Source: Gammaproteobacteria bacterium (GTDB lineage: Bacteria; Pseudomonadota; Gammaproteobacteria; Pseudomonadales; Pseudohongiellaceae). From it: a DNA stretch of 59,170 nucleotides. Below, in pieces: positions 28,709 through 38,431 of the stretch (position 1 is its first letter; each line of letters opens with the position of its first letter). Under the pieces are notes generated by a model. The model ran no database searches. It saw only the letters and a program-made list of their open reading frames with translations, and was not told the DNA's origin. Position numbers and translations under genes: made by a program. The stretch is taken from positions 1-59,170 of the forward strand of contig SHZK01000016.1 of assembly GCA_009692305.1 (NCBI GenBank), given 5' to 3'.

Positions 28709-29350
28709 TTAATCTGGTTTCGGCTCTTCGTTGTCATCACTCGGATCGCGGTATAGCCAGCTCTTGAGTATCGAGCGAGCTTCCTCGAGTCCATTGTTGC
28801 TGACTGAAGAAAACAATTGCACAGTGGCCCCTGCGCGATCCTCCAGTAATTTCCTGACCGCCAGCAAGGTGTTTTGCGCGGCGCCGCGTTTCAATTTGTC
28901 TGACTTCGTGAGCAAGATGTGAATCGGCAGCTCGGCTTGTTGCGACCAGGCAATCATCATCTCGTCAAATTCCTTCAGAGGATGCCGAATATCGCTAAGC
29001 AATATCAGTCCGACCAGAGCTTCGCGACGGCGTAAATACTGTTCCAGTTCAAATTGCCATTTATTCTTTACCGCCATAGGTACTTTCGCATACCCATATC
29101 CGGGCAGATCCACCAGATAACGATGGTCGCTGATCGCGAAGAAATTGATCAGCTGGGTTCGACCCGGGGTCTTGCTGATACGCGCCAGACGCGAATGCCC
29201 GGTGATAGCGTTGATAGCACTGGACTTGCCAGCATTGGAACGGCCAGCGAATGCAGCCTCTGCCAGGCTGCCAGGAGGGCAGTCAGCAAGCGATGCAGCG
29301 CTCGTTTCGAAGTGGACATTATTGAAATTCATGGATTTCCTGACATGCAC
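28709..29350 (-). CDS. engB: Ribosome biogenesis GTPase YihA/YsxC
   Basis: A 213-residue GTPase with G1 GRSNAGKSS, G2 Thr in TPGRTQLINFF, G3 DLPGYGYAKVP and G4 LLTKSDK. It is needed for large-subunit assembly. It sits next to polA and convergent with it, as in Pseudomonas and E. coli. The start may be the ATG at 29350 or the one six codons later (MNFNNVHFET), which fits related N-termini equally well. The C-terminal tail is acidic. Confidence 0.94.
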   Translation of the reverse strand: MHVRKSMNFNNVHFETSAASLADCPPGSLAEAAFAGRSNAGKSSAINAITGHSRLARISKTPGRTQLINFFAISDHRYLVDLPGYGYAKVPMAVKNKWQFELEQYLRRREALVGLILLSDIRHPLKEFDEMMIAWSQQAELPIHILLTKSDKLKRGAAQNTLLAVRKLLEDRAGATVQLFSSVSNNGLEEARSILKSWLYRDPSDDNEEPKPD

Positions 29351-29437
29351 AAGGCGAAATTTCTGCCCTGTGCACCTGATAATTCTGACAAATGCAGCGA
29401 TTTCGGGTAAAAACTACTGGCGTTTGGGGATATACGT

Positions 29438-29443
29438 TATAAT
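29438..29443 (+). promoter_or_regulatory. Candidate -10 box for cytochrome c4 gene
   Basis: A perfect TATAAT lies about 50 bases before the cytochrome c4 start. No good -35 hexamer is found 16-18 bases upstream, so the promoter call rests on the -10 box and its place in the divergent engB/c4 spacer. Confidence 0.45.
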
Positions 29444-29494
29444 CCGCGACCGCGAATTAAGGCACTTTTACTGTGTGCGAGCAAGGGAACATTC

Positions 29495-30106
29495 ATGAAC
29501 AAACCATTAGTCATTCTTATATCCACCCTTTTTGGCTTAACTGTAGCGCCAGCCCTGCTTGCGCAGGGTGATGCCGCCGCAGGGCAGGCAAAATCTGCAC
29601 TGTGTGCTACTTGTCATGGCAATGATGGTAATAGCGCATTGGCGATGAATCCAAAACTGGCTGGGCAAAATGCCAAATATCTGGTGAAGCAATTGCAAGA
29701 TTTCAAATCCGGCGCTCGACCTAATCTCACCATGTCTGCCATGGTGTTGTCACTTTCTGAGCAAGATATGCATGACATTGCTGCCTGGTATGCTTCCCAA
29801 CAACCCACCATGCAGGGTGCCAACCCGGAATCGGTAGAATTGGCTGAATCCCTGTACCGCGGCGGCATCCAGGAATTATCTGTAGCAGCCTGTTCCGCCT
29901 GCCACTCACCTACCGGCAGTGGCAACGCACCCGCCGGGTTTCCTGCTCTGAGTGGGCAACATCAGGAATACATCCTGCAGCAATTGAAGGATTTCCGTGC
30001 AGGAGTCAGGCAGAACGATGACAGTGGCATGATGCGCACCGTGGTCGAGCGCCTTACGGATAAAGAGCTGGAAGCACTTGCCAGCTATGTATCTGGTTTG
30101 AATTAA
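29495..30106 (+). CDS. Diheme cytochrome c4
   Basis: A 203-residue periplasmic protein with signal peptide MNKPLVILISTLFGLTVAPALLAQ and two homologous cytochrome c domains, with heme sites CATCHG and CSACHS. Repeated elements NPKLAGQNAKYLVKQLQDFKSG and FPALSGQHQEYILQQLKDFRAG are characteristic of c4. It can carry electrons from complex III to terminal oxidases, and its domains resemble those fused to the subunit II encoded here. It lies upstream of dsbA as in Pseudomonas (PA5490-PA5489). Confidence 0.94.
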   Translation: MNKPLVILISTLFGLTVAPALLAQGDAAAGQAKSALCATCHGNDGNSALAMNPKLAGQNAKYLVKQLQDFKSGARPNLTMSAMVLSLSEQDMHDIAAWYASQQPTMQGANPESVELAESLYRGGIQELSVAACSACHSPTGSGNAPAGFPALSGQHQEYILQQLKDFRAGVRQNDDSGMMRTVVERLTDKELEALASYVSGLN

Positions 30107-30291
30107 CGAATTCCTGACCCTTTGCAGGCAAGCTTGCGTGCACCGGGTCTCGTTCAGCAGCGAGTCAGATAGCCTGATGTAAAGTGCTGTGATAGTGTTT
30201 TGACCGACCCAACCGCCTGGCACGACCGACCGAGTTTGAGAGTGGCCAGGGAGTTAACAATGATTGGAACCTATATAAAGAGAGCAAGATT

Positions 30292-30945
30292 ATGAAAAGA
30301 GCATTTCAATTGGGCCTGTTTTTCGCCCTGTTACCGCTGGCGTTTTCCAGCTACGCCCAGATCGAAAAATACGTGGCCGGTACCCACTATACGGTACTGC
30401 CAGCCCCGGTAAATACCAAAGACGCCAACAAAATCGAAGTGTTGGAAGCCTTCTGGTATGGCTGTTCCCATTGTTTCCGGTTCGAGCCGTTGATTGCCAA
30501 TTGGGAGGCCACGGTCGCTGCGGACGTTGATTTTGTGCGTTTTCCCGCCATGTGGAACGAACTCATGAAGATTCACGCGCAGGTGTATTACGCCGCAGAA
30601 GCGCTGGATGCCCTGGATACGCTGCATGAGCCAGTGTTCAATGCCATCAATGTTGAAGGCAACCGCATGCAAACTGAAGCCCAGATTGGCGATCTTTTTG
30701 CCAAGCACGGCGTGGCCCAGGCCGATTTTGAAAAAGCCTTTAATTCCTTTGCAGTACGTACCAAGGTCAATCAGGCCGAAAAGCGCATGCAGGACTACCA
30801 GATTCGCAGCACGCCTAACATGATTGTTAACGGCAAATATCTGGTAACCACTGGAGAGGCCGTGCTGACCCAGGACGACATGCTGCAAGTTGTTGATTTT
30901 CTGGTAGAAAAAGAGCGATTAGCCAAATCTTCCTCAGGCGGTTAA
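30292..30945 (+). CDS. dsbA: Thiol:disulfide interchange protein DsbA
   Basis: A 217-residue periplasmic oxidoreductase with a signal peptide ending near SSYAQ, a thioredoxin-fold active site in EAFWYGCSHCFRFEP and the cis-Pro loop STPNMIVNGKY. It introduces disulfides into exported proteins, which is relevant to the type II secretion genes downstream. The active-site dipeptide is Ser-His (CSHC) where E. coli DsbA has Pro-His. Its ATG is preceded by AGAG in a purine-rich stretch. It stands alone between cytochrome c4 and the gsp operon. Confidence 0.93.
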   Translation: MKRAFQLGLFFALLPLAFSSYAQIEKYVAGTHYTVLPAPVNTKDANKIEVLEAFWYGCSHCFRFEPLIANWEATVAADVDFVRFPAMWNELMKIHAQVYYAAEALDALDTLHEPVFNAINVEGNRMQTEAQIGDLFAKHGVAQADFEKAFNSFAVRTKVNQAEKRMQDYQIRSTPNMIVNGKYLVTTGEAVLTQDDMLQVVDFLVEKERLAKSSSGG

Positions 30946-30964
30946 ATACGCTGCAGCAAGCCTG

Positions 30965-30996
30965 CGACTGTAGCGTTCCGCTGAAAGCTACAGTCG
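30965..30996 (+). terminator. Strong hairpin downstream of dsbA
   Basis: CGACTGTAGC at 30965-30974 pairs perfectly with GCTACAGTCG at 30987-30996 around a 12-base loop, 19 bases after the dsbA stop. There is no T-run, so termination may be inefficient or the stem may protect the mRNA end. It separates dsbA from gspL. Confidence 0.5.
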
Positions 30997-31226
30997 TAAC
31001 GGTGTTCAAGTCATACCTGAATTGCCCTTCTCAATCTTCCAGCCTGCATAATAATCAGCCTCACGTCGGTGCAGCTTGCACCGCGCCGCAGTGAGCATTG
31101 TCGGAACAAACTATTTTGCCGATACAACAGTCTTAGGACTGAGCACCAAAAAACAGATTTAACAGAATATTCAAAAGCTTAGCGAGCCCAGCCCGCAATT
31201 AGTCAAACCTGCAGCGTCGAACCAGC

Positions 31227-32504
31227 ATGTCTTTGTTACCCGCACAAATTTTGGCGTTGATGCCCTCTGGTATTAAAGCCTTCATCGAAGGTAGCTCGCG
31301 TCGCGATCTGTTGCGCAAGGTCGATACCTGCCTGCTTGTGTTTGACAATCAGGTAGCTCAAATCGAAACCGGCGCAGTCATTGAATTCCATACGACACCA
31401 GGGCCAATCGACTACGGGCGGCTGGCGCTGGCTTGCAAGGCGCTGTTGGGAGGAGCGGATGCAAGGGAATGTTCCATTCTCCTGTTAGTGCCGCCCTCAC
31501 TGTGCATCGCTACGCACCAGAAGCTGGCAGGCATTACCAGTGACAGCGTGGTCTCGGCGCTCCTGCTGCAGTCAGATAGTATGCTGCCGGCCAATGAGCA
31601 TCCCGTGACGCTGGCAATCAACCCGAAAGCGACCGATCTTTCCGAAGAACCCATTGCCATCTGGATGCGCAGCGAGACCATGGCAGAAATATTCGCAGCC
31701 TTTGCGCAGCAAGATTTATTTATCGCAGCAATCAAACCGCGTGTACTCAACCTCGAGTCTTCGGGAGCTCGTTATCTTGATAAGGACGCGTCGACTCTGA
31801 CTGTGGTTGAGTCCAATCAAAACGTAGTGCAGAAGTGGTTGCAAACCAATCAGGCGGATCTTGAACAAGCCGAGTTCCTGCAACAATGGCAAGACGCCCT
31901 AACAGATGATGATAAGGTTGAACAGATTGAGTTAAGTAGCATCGAACACTATCTTGAACTCACCGACAAATTCAGCAACCAGGACTACAGTTTCTTCCCT
32001 CAAGGCGCATTGCAGGCTCGTCGCCAAGTTGAAAAAGGCCGCAAGCTGATGGTTGCTGCTGCTGCGGTTGCCGCTGCGCTATTCCTGTCTTCAATTCCGT
32101 TTTTTGTTCAGTCGATACAATTTCGCAGTCTGGCGGCAACGCTCGAAGCACAGCGTGAATTGTCATTTGAAGCGAGACAGGATCAAGCCATTGTGGTGAG
32201 TTTCGAAAGCGAGTTGGGGCCTATCAATGATTTTCCGGATCAGCGTGTCCGGGAGGCGATGTTTAATCTGCAAAATGCCTTGTCTCCGAATCGATTGTCA
32301 TCTCTGGAAATCACCGACGGATCGATCAACATTCAAGGTACGAGCGCAGAGCCACAGGCTATATTGCAGCAACTTGAGCAGGATCCCATGTTTACTGAAG
32401 TGGCCTTTTCGCGAGCGACTAACAATGATCGCTACAATATCGGGCTAAGATTAAGCACAGTTAATTTCGATGCGTATTTGGTACGCTATTTCCCGGAACA
32501 ATAG
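31227..32504 (+). CDS. gspL: Type II secretion inner-membrane platform protein GspL
   Basis: A 425-residue bitopic protein. The first ~265 residues form the cytoplasmic actin-like domain that binds the ATPase GspE, then comes one membrane helix (LMVAAAAVAAALFLSSIPFF, about 273-292), and the periplasmic ferredoxin-like domain follows. Sequence identity to known GspL is low, as usual for this subunit; the call rests on architecture and on its position before gspM and gspE. It is the first gene of the gsp operon, unusual since gspL normally comes near the end. Confidence 0.85.
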   Translation: MSLLPAQILALMPSGIKAFIEGSSRRDLLRKVDTCLLVFDNQVAQIETGAVIEFHTTPGPIDYGRLALACKALLGGADARECSILLLVPPSLCIATHQKLAGITSDSVVSALLLQSDSMLPANEHPVTLAINPKATDLSEEPIAIWMRSETMAEIFAAFAQQDLFIAAIKPRVLNLESSGARYLDKDASTLTVVESNQNVVQKWLQTNQADLEQAEFLQQWQDALTDDDKVEQIELSSIEHYLELTDKFSNQDYSFFPQGALQARRQVEKGRKLMVAAAAVAAALFLSSIPFFVQSIQFRSLAATLEAQRELSFEARQDQAIVVSFESELGPINDFPDQRVREAMFNLQNALSPNRLSSLEITDGSINIQGTSAEPQAILQQLEQDPMFTEVAFSRATNNDRYNIGLRLSTVNFDAYLVRYFPEQ

Positions 32505-32532
32505 CAACGGCGCAAAGGCGTCTGCGAAATTT

Positions 32533-33102
32533 ATGCAACTATCACCACGCGAAAGAAATATTCTGATTATGGCTGGCCTGATCGCGCTGGCGTTTGTCAG
32601 CACCAGTATTTTTCCTACCATAAAGCGTGTGTATCAGGAGCGACAGGCTAGCATCGAAAGTGTGCAGCTGGATATCGAGCGCGAACAGAGACTCATCACC
32701 AATACCGCGGGCTGGCGTGAGCGACGCGTAGAAGCCGAAGCGAAACGAGCTGAGCTGGAAGCACAAATATTCGGTGGCATAACCGTTCCGATAGTTGAAT
32801 CCAATATCCAGAGCGCGCTTTTACAATACGCACGCGAGACCAGCATAACTGTCAGCTCAACCAGATTGGCGGAGCGACTCGAAGCAGATGGCTGGCTGTT
32901 GATCAGTCAGGAAATGTCGTTTCAAACGGACAATGCGGCGAATACCGTAGAATTCCTGCAGAAACTGGAAAACTCTGTGCCAAAACTGCGCGTGACAGAT
33001 TTTAGTCTGACGCGAAGTCGTAACCAGTATAGTGGATCGATTACCGTGGTCGGGTTTGCTCGCGGCAATTCGCAAATCGCGTCTTCTACCAGCCCCAGAT
33101 GA
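32533..33102 (+). CDS. gspM: Type II secretion inner-membrane protein GspM
   Basis: A small bitopic protein: MQLSPRERNILIMAGLIALAFVS gives the conserved LSPRER just before the single membrane helix, followed by a coiled-coil and a periplasmic ferredoxin-like domain (about 190 residues). It partners GspL in the inner-membrane platform. An earlier ATG at 32470, inside the gspL end, would add 21 residues; the start at 32533 avoids a 35-base overlap, but neither has a clear ribosome-binding site. It lies between gspL and gspE. Confidence 0.83.
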   Translation: MQLSPRERNILIMAGLIALAFVSTSIFPTIKRVYQERQASIESVQLDIEREQRLITNTAGWRERRVEAEAKRAELEAQIFGGITVPIVESNIQSALLQYARETSITVSSTRLAERLEADGWLLISQEMSFQTDNAANTVEFLQKLENSVPKLRVTDFSLTRSRNQYSGSITVVGFARGNSQIASSTSPR

Positions 33103-33121
33103 GAGTGGATTGATACCAGCA

Positions 33122-34585
33122 ATGCCTAATGCACAAATGACTCTGCCCGTATTCTCCCAACTGCTGGAACCGCAGGGAATCGTCCCTGCGCGTGATTATA
33201 TCGAAAGCGGCCGTCTGATCTGCAGTCAATTACCTGCCATTGAATTGCGCGCAAAAATCCGGTTTATTACCCAACAACCGCATCGCTTTGAACTCGCTCC
33301 TGAAGACGAAGTGCGGCGCCTGATGAAACATTGGCGCGCCGAATTATCACCACAGATTGACAGTAATGACACCGACTTGTTCGTGTCTGGTTTTGATGAC
33401 GACGAAGCGCTCAAAGACCTCGCTTCCGAGGCGCCGATTATTCGCTTGGTAAATCATTTGTTCGCACGTGCGCTGGATTTGAATGCCAGCGATATTCACT
33501 TCGAGCCAAGCGAGAACCATCTGGATGTGAGGTGTCGGGTTGATGGCATCATGACTCGCATCGAGCGCTTGCCAATCAAGATTCATACGGCGGTTGCGTC
33601 GCGTCTGAAATTAATGGCCAGACTCGATATAGGCGAGAAGCGCCTGCCACAGGATGGCCGCATTAATTATCAGATTGGTAACAAACAATTGGATATGCGC
33701 GTGTCGACTTTGCCTGGCGTGCACGGCGAATCCGTGGTGCTGCGAATTTTGGATCGTGGCGATACTTCAGTAAGTCTGTCGCAACTAGGCATGCCGGAAT
33801 ATATTCTCACCCAATATCAGAAAATTATCACACAGCCCCATGGCATGATCCTGATCACCGGGCCCACAGGTAGCGGTAAAACTACCACTCTCTACGCGAC
33901 GCTGGAAAAAATCAGTACCGAGAAGCAAAAGATCATCACGGTGGAAGATCCAGTCGAATACCAACTGGAAGGTATCACCCAGATTCAGGCGAACTCCAGC
34001 ATCGGATTGAGTTTCGCAGCAGGGCTGCGATCTATCGTACGCCAGGACCCTGATATTCTGATGATCGGCGAGATTCGCGATCATGAGACTGCTGAAATCG
34101 CCATCGAGTCGGCCTTAACCGGACACCTGGTATTTTCTACGTTACATACAAACGATGCCGCTGGCGCAGTGACGCGTCTGCAGGACATGGGTGTCGAAGG
34201 CTATCTCATAAGCTCCAGTTTGTTGGCGATACAAGCGCAGCGTCTGGTGCGAAGGGTATGCACCGATTGCAGCGAAGTGCATGCGTTGACGGCTGATGAA
34301 GCAGCGGTGCTCGAAATTGAACCTGACTTCTGCCCGCAAGTGACACGCGGAGTGGGCTGTGAGCGCTGCGGCAATACTGGTTATCGCGGCAGGGTGGGTC
34401 TGTATGAATTGTTATTGATGAGCGATGCCATTCGTCATCACATCGCCTCTGGGGCGGATGCCAACGTGATTCGGGAGCAGGCCGTAGCAGAAGGGATGAA
34501 GACTTTGCGTCAGGACGCACTGGAGAAACTGAAGTCAGGCATGACTACTCCTGAGGAAGTAGTGAGGGTAACGCGCGCAATATGA
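33122..34585 (+). CDS. gspE: Type II secretion ATPase GspE
   Basis: A secretion ATPase of about 487 residues. It shows Walker A GPTGSGKTTT, the Asp box ITVEDPVEYQLEGITQIQ, Walker B DILMIGEIRDHETAEIA, the His box HTNDAAGAVTRL, and the zinc-binding pair CTDC...CERC typical of GspE/PilB. The start at 33122 follows the gspM stop; a frame-open ATG at 33032 would overlap gspM. It energises pseudopilus assembly at the cytoplasmic face and overlaps gspF by four bases. Confidence 0.96.
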   Translation: MPNAQMTLPVFSQLLEPQGIVPARDYIESGRLICSQLPAIELRAKIRFITQQPHRFELAPEDEVRRLMKHWRAELSPQIDSNDTDLFVSGFDDDEALKDLASEAPIIRLVNHLFARALDLNASDIHFEPSENHLDVRCRVDGIMTRIERLPIKIHTAVASRLKLMARLDIGEKRLPQDGRINYQIGNKQLDMRVSTLPGVHGESVVLRILDRGDTSVSLSQLGMPEYILTQYQKIITQPHGMILITGPTGSGKTTTLYATLEKISTEKQKIITVEDPVEYQLEGITQIQANSSIGLSFAAGLRSIVRQDPDILMIGEIRDHETAEIAIESALTGHLVFSTLHTNDAAGAVTRLQDMGVEGYLISSSLLAIQAQRLVRRVCTDCSEVHALTADEAAVLEIEPDFCPQVTRGVGCERCGNTGYRGRVGLYELLLMSDAIRHHIASGADANVIREQAVAEGMKTLRQDALEKLKSGMTTPEEVVRVTRAI

Positions 34586-35787
34586 GTGAGCTGCATTTCA
34601 AGTATCAGGCTTTTGATGCGGCGGGCAATGTCCAGAACGGACTACTGACTGCGGATTCCGAGCGAGAGGCGATACGGTTATTGCAGGGCAAGAACCTCAC
34701 ACCTGTGAAGATCCAGGAGACGAAATCAAATACCGAACGCAGTCGCCGCAAGAAAATATCCCATACCGATGTGCTCGATTTCACCACCGGCCTGTGCACA
34801 TTGGTGGAAGCCCGCGTACCCCTTGATAAAGCCCTGCGCCTGTTAGAGGGCATAACAGAATCAGCCGCGATGCGAGAACTGGTCAGAGACCTGCTCAGGC
34901 ATGTGAAGGAAGGCAAGAGCCTGGCAGATGCCATGGAGAGCCATCCGCAAGTATTCACGAAGATGTACATAAACATCGTTCGAGCCGGAGAGGAAGGCGG
35001 TATTTTGCACGACCTGCTACCCGACCTTGCGGAATTTCTGGAAGCAAGCGCCAGAACCAGGCAGGCAATTATTGCGGCAATGATCTATCCGATTGTTTTG
35101 CTGGTAACCGGCATCATCTCGGTAGTGCTGCTACTGGTTTTTGTAGTACCCCAGTTTGCAGCGATGTTTGAAGATGCCGGTACGGAAATTCCGCCATCTG
35201 CTGCTTTCCTGCTTTCGGTGAGTGCTTTCCTGCAAAGCTATGGTTACCTGTTCATCATGCTGACTGTTGTACTCGTACTGGCGTGGACTCGTATGGATAG
35301 ATATCCCGCCATGCGCTTGCGCAAACATACTCTTTTACTATCGTTGCCTTTACTCGGCACACTCATACTTTATAAGGAATGTGCCATTTTCGCTCGTACC
35401 CTGGGGGCCTTGTTAGGTGCAGGCATCCCTTTGATCAGATCATTACGGGTGGCGCGCGAAGTCGTTACGAATACCGTGATGACTAAGCAACTATTGCAGG
35501 TAGAAGAAGACGTACGCGGTGGCGCTGGTCTCGGGATTTCGCTGGAAAAAACCAATTTGTTTCCGACACTCTTGCATCAACTGGTAACAGTAGGCGAAGA
35601 GTCGGGGCGTACTGCGAGCATTTTGTTGAAAACAGCGACCACGTTCGATACCACAGTACGCAATCAGATGGCTGCTCTGGTGGCAGCACTGCAACCGGCA
35701 CTTATTATTTTTCTGGCCATCGCTGTTGGTGGCATAACAATCACTATGCTGTCAGCTGTGTTCAGTATGAATGCGGTCGAGTTTTAA
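34582..35787 (+). CDS. gspF: Type II secretion inner-membrane protein GspF
   Basis: A 401-residue protein with the duplicated T2SSF domain: LDFTTGLCTLVEARVPLDKALRLLEG in the first half and ECAIFARTLGALLGAGIPLIRSLRVA in the second, with three membrane helices (about 170-195, 215-235 and 370-395). It is the platform protein at the base of the pseudopilus. Its ATG overlaps the gspE stop, so the two are coupled. Length matches GspF (about 405). Confidence 0.95.
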   Translation: MSELHFKYQAFDAAGNVQNGLLTADSEREAIRLLQGKNLTPVKIQETKSNTERSRRKKISHTDVLDFTTGLCTLVEARVPLDKALRLLEGITESAAMRELVRDLLRHVKEGKSLADAMESHPQVFTKMYINIVRAGEEGGILHDLLPDLAEFLEASARTRQAIIAAMIYPIVLLVTGIISVVLLLVFVVPQFAAMFEDAGTEIPPSAAFLLSVSAFLQSYGYLFIMLTVVLVLAWTRMDRYPAMRLRKHTLLLSLPLLGTLILYKECAIFARTLGALLGAGIPLIRSLRVAREVVTNTVMTKQLLQVEEDVRGGAGLGISLEKTNLFPTLLHQLVTVGEESGRTASILLKTATTFDTTVRNQMAALVAALQPALIIFLAIAVGGITITMLSAVFSMNAVEF

Positions 35788-35790
35788 TCA

Positions 35791-37956
35791 ATGGAGAACG
35801 CAGTGAAGCCAACATCCATCTATCTACAAAGTAGCAGGAAATTGTGCCTGCTAGTGAGTTTACTCGCCCTGTCCGCCTGTTCGATGCTGCAGCAGAAAGG
35901 CAATACTGGTGCGGCAGCGCCGGCAACTGGCGCCACTCAAGCTCCGCTGCAAACTGCTGCACAATCCGGCCAGACGGCTATTGCGGAGCTGACCAATACG
36001 AATGCGGCGGATCAGCAGGCACTGATTGATGCCATTAATCGAGATGGTCAGCGCACGGATGTCTCAGGATTGCGCGATCCAATACCAGCGCCAGCGAGTG
36101 CCGATGGTGAAAATATTGTCGAACTGAACTATGAACAGGCCGACTTGCGACTGGTGTTGGAAGAATTGGCGCGAGCGCTGGATATAACGCTGGTAATCGA
36201 TCCCAGTATCGACAATGTGGTGAGTATTCGCACAGCAGAATCCCGTCCGCTGGCACGAGAAGATATCTGGCCATTAATGCAATTACTGGTTCGCGACGCG
36301 GGAGTGATCCTGGAGAGAGCAGGCAATCTCTACAATGCTCGGCGCGCACAATCTGGTTTGACGGCTGAAATTACCACACCCGAAACACTTGGACAGAGTG
36401 TCGCTGCGCGACTGATACAGATTACTCCACTCACTTACATCTCGGCAGAGGCGGCCACCGAAGCCTTGACGCCCTTGTTGGAGCCAGAGGGCAATGTAAG
36501 AAAGTTGACCAATAACGATACTCTCGCCATTACCGGTTCTGAATTCCAGCTTGAGCGTATCAACCAGCTGCTGTTGTTGATTGATTCTGATCCATTTGTG
36601 AATCAGGGCATCAGGCTTTATCAATTAAACAATGCCAACGCCACCGAAGTGGCCACCGAGTTGACCGAGATCTTGCTGCTTATTGAAGGTCCGACGCCGG
36701 CGTACCAGGTAAAAGGCATAGAGCGAATTAATGCCTTGCTAATCACCGCGCCAGCCACTCGCGGATTCGAGGAAATTACCCGCTGGGTGCAAATTCTGGA
36801 CGCTGACAGTCAGGAGCAGGTCGAACAGTTGTTTCACTATCAGGTGAAGAACCTGAAAGCACTGGAGTTGGCGGAAACGTTGACCCAGGTTTTCGAGATT
36901 GAAGACGACTTAAGTAGTATCGACGCCGACCAGGATGGAGCAAGTCAGATTGGCAATCCTGTCCCCGCAACCGATCTACGGTCAGCGACTACGCCAGGCG
37001 CGCCAGCTGACACTGCCAACCAGAATTCCGCTAACACCGCAGTATCAGCCAATCTTGTAGTGAAAATTGTGGCTGATGAATCCACCAATAGTCTGCTAAT
37101 ACGCGGTACGGCGCGCGATTATCGGCAACTGCTCACCACCATAAATCAACTGGACCAGGTACCACTGCAGGTGATGATCAACGCGGTTATCGCTCAGATA
37201 ACACTGTCAGACGCCACCAAGTTTGGTGTGGACTGGAGTCGAATTGCCGCCAATAGTGCTTTGGACCCGATTTCAACCAACACCTCCACGAGCATTCTTC
37301 CGACAGGTGGTCTGGGTGGTTTGTTGTTCAGCAAGACGTTTATTGATGGCGCCGCACAGATAGATGCGACCCTGGAGGCGATTGCCGAAAACAATGAGGT
37401 ACGCTTGCTTGCACGCCCCTCGCTGACGGTGACGAACAATCAGGAAGGCGAGATTACCATTGGATCGCAGGTTCCCGTGCAGCAAGGCGAATCCATCGGT
37501 AATAGTGGTGTTGCCACGACCAACATCCAATACCGGGATACCGGTATTGTGCTGACCATTACGCCCCAGATTAATAAAGATGGCGTGGTGAACCTGGTCA
37601 TACGCCAGGAGTTGTCGTCTGTAGATGCCAGCGCTGCTGGAGTGCAGAACAATCCGGTATTCAATAACCAGGAAATTAACACCACTGTAGTGGTGCGCAA
37701 CGGCGAAAATGTCGTGCTGGGTGGTTTGATTCAAACCGATAACGAAGATTTGAACAGTGGCGTTCCGGGCTTGAATCGAATTCCCGTGCTCGGCAGATTG
37801 TTTTCCTATTCTCAGATTAGCGAGCAACGTCGAGAGCTCTTTATCGTACTGCGACCTGAGATTATTGATTTGAACGAACCGGCAACCTTGCAATATGCTG
37901 ATATCCTGGAACGGTTTGAACTGGCATCAGAAATAATTGGGGAAATTTCATTGTAA
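35791..37956 (+). CDS. gspD: Type II secretion secretin GspD with a lipoprotein signal peptide
   Basis: A 721-residue secretin: N0 domain (IVELNYEQADLRLVLEELARAL), N1-N3 repeats, and the C-terminal secretin domain (LLARPSLTVTNNQEGEITIGSQVP, VVLGGLIQ, PVLGRLFSY). The N-terminus ends in the lipobox LSAC with Cys30, followed by Ser, which would route a lipoprotein to the outer membrane. HxcQ of Pseudomonas aeruginosa is a known lipidated secretin of this kind. A GTG at 35803 has GGAG six bases upstream and may be the real start; it would keep the lipobox. Its place after gspF, not before gspE, is unusual. Confidence 0.94.
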   Translation: MENAVKPTSIYLQSSRKLCLLVSLLALSACSMLQQKGNTGAAAPATGATQAPLQTAAQSGQTAIAELTNTNAADQQALIDAINRDGQRTDVSGLRDPIPAPASADGENIVELNYEQADLRLVLEELARALDITLVIDPSIDNVVSIRTAESRPLAREDIWPLMQLLVRDAGVILERAGNLYNARRAQSGLTAEITTPETLGQSVAARLIQITPLTYISAEAATEALTPLLEPEGNVRKLTNNDTLAITGSEFQLERINQLLLLIDSDPFVNQGIRLYQLNNANATEVATELTEILLLIEGPTPAYQVKGIERINALLITAPATRGFEEITRWVQILDADSQEQVEQLFHYQVKNLKALELAETLTQVFEIEDDLSSIDADQDGASQIGNPVPATDLRSATTPGAPADTANQNSANTAVSANLVVKIVADESTNSLLIRGTARDYRQLLTTINQLDQVPLQVMINAVIAQITLSDATKFGVDWSRIAANSALDPISTNTSTSILPTGGLGGLLFSKTFIDGAAQIDATLEAIAENNEVRLLARPSLTVTNNQEGEITIGSQVPVQQGESIGNSGVATTNIQYRDTGIVLTITPQINKDGVVNLVIRQELSSVDASAAGVQNNPVFNNQEINTTVVVRNGENVVLGGLIQTDNEDLNSGVPGLNRIPVLGRLFSYSQISEQRRELFIVLRPEIIDLNEPATLQYADILERFELASEIIGEISL

Positions 37957-38023
37957 TCGGCCTGTTGCTGGAGAATTCGAATTCAGCTGTCAAAGCGGCC
38001 AACCTAAATTTGCGGATTTAACT

Positions 38024-38431
38024 ATGAATCAAGTACGAACTGCGCGACGCGATACGGGTTTCACCCTGATCGAAATTCTGGTGGTGATGGCGATCATCGG
38101 CATGCTGGCCATCATGGTGGCCCCCAATATATTCAACCAGCAAGCTGGTGCGCGCCGCGACGCTGCACTGTCCCAGATATCCACGCTGGAAGCAGCCCTC
38201 GATACTTACCGGCTTGATGTGGGCGAGTATCCAGACGACCTTGAAGGCCTGATGGAAAACCCTTCCGATAGCGCCGCCTGGAACGGCCCTTATCTGCGCC
38301 GTGCAGTGCCTGTGGATCCCTGGGGCAATGAATATGTGTATGAGGCAACCGCTCGGGAATTTTCACTGATCTCCTATGGCGCAGATGGCGAGCGTGGCGG
38401 CGAAGACGATGACGCCGATATCGGGCTCTAG
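38024..38431 (+). CDS. gspG: Major pseudopilin GspG
   Basis: A 135-residue prepilin with the cleavage site RRDTG/FTLIEILVVMAIIGML, and the C-terminal calcium loop region (NEYVY...SYGADGERGGEDDDADIGL) characteristic of GspG. It forms the bulk of the type II pseudopilus. The ATG at 38024 places the leader at 11 residues, as expected; an upstream in-frame ATG at 37937 overlaps gspD and gives no sensible leader. It is cotranscribed with gspD and gspH. Confidence 0.94.
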   Translation: MNQVRTARRDTGFTLIEILVVMAIIGMLAIMVAPNIFNQQAGARRDAALSQISTLEAALDTYRLDVGEYPDDLEGLMENPSDSAAWNGPYLRRAVPVDPWGNEYVYEATAREFSLISYGADGERGGEDDDADIGL

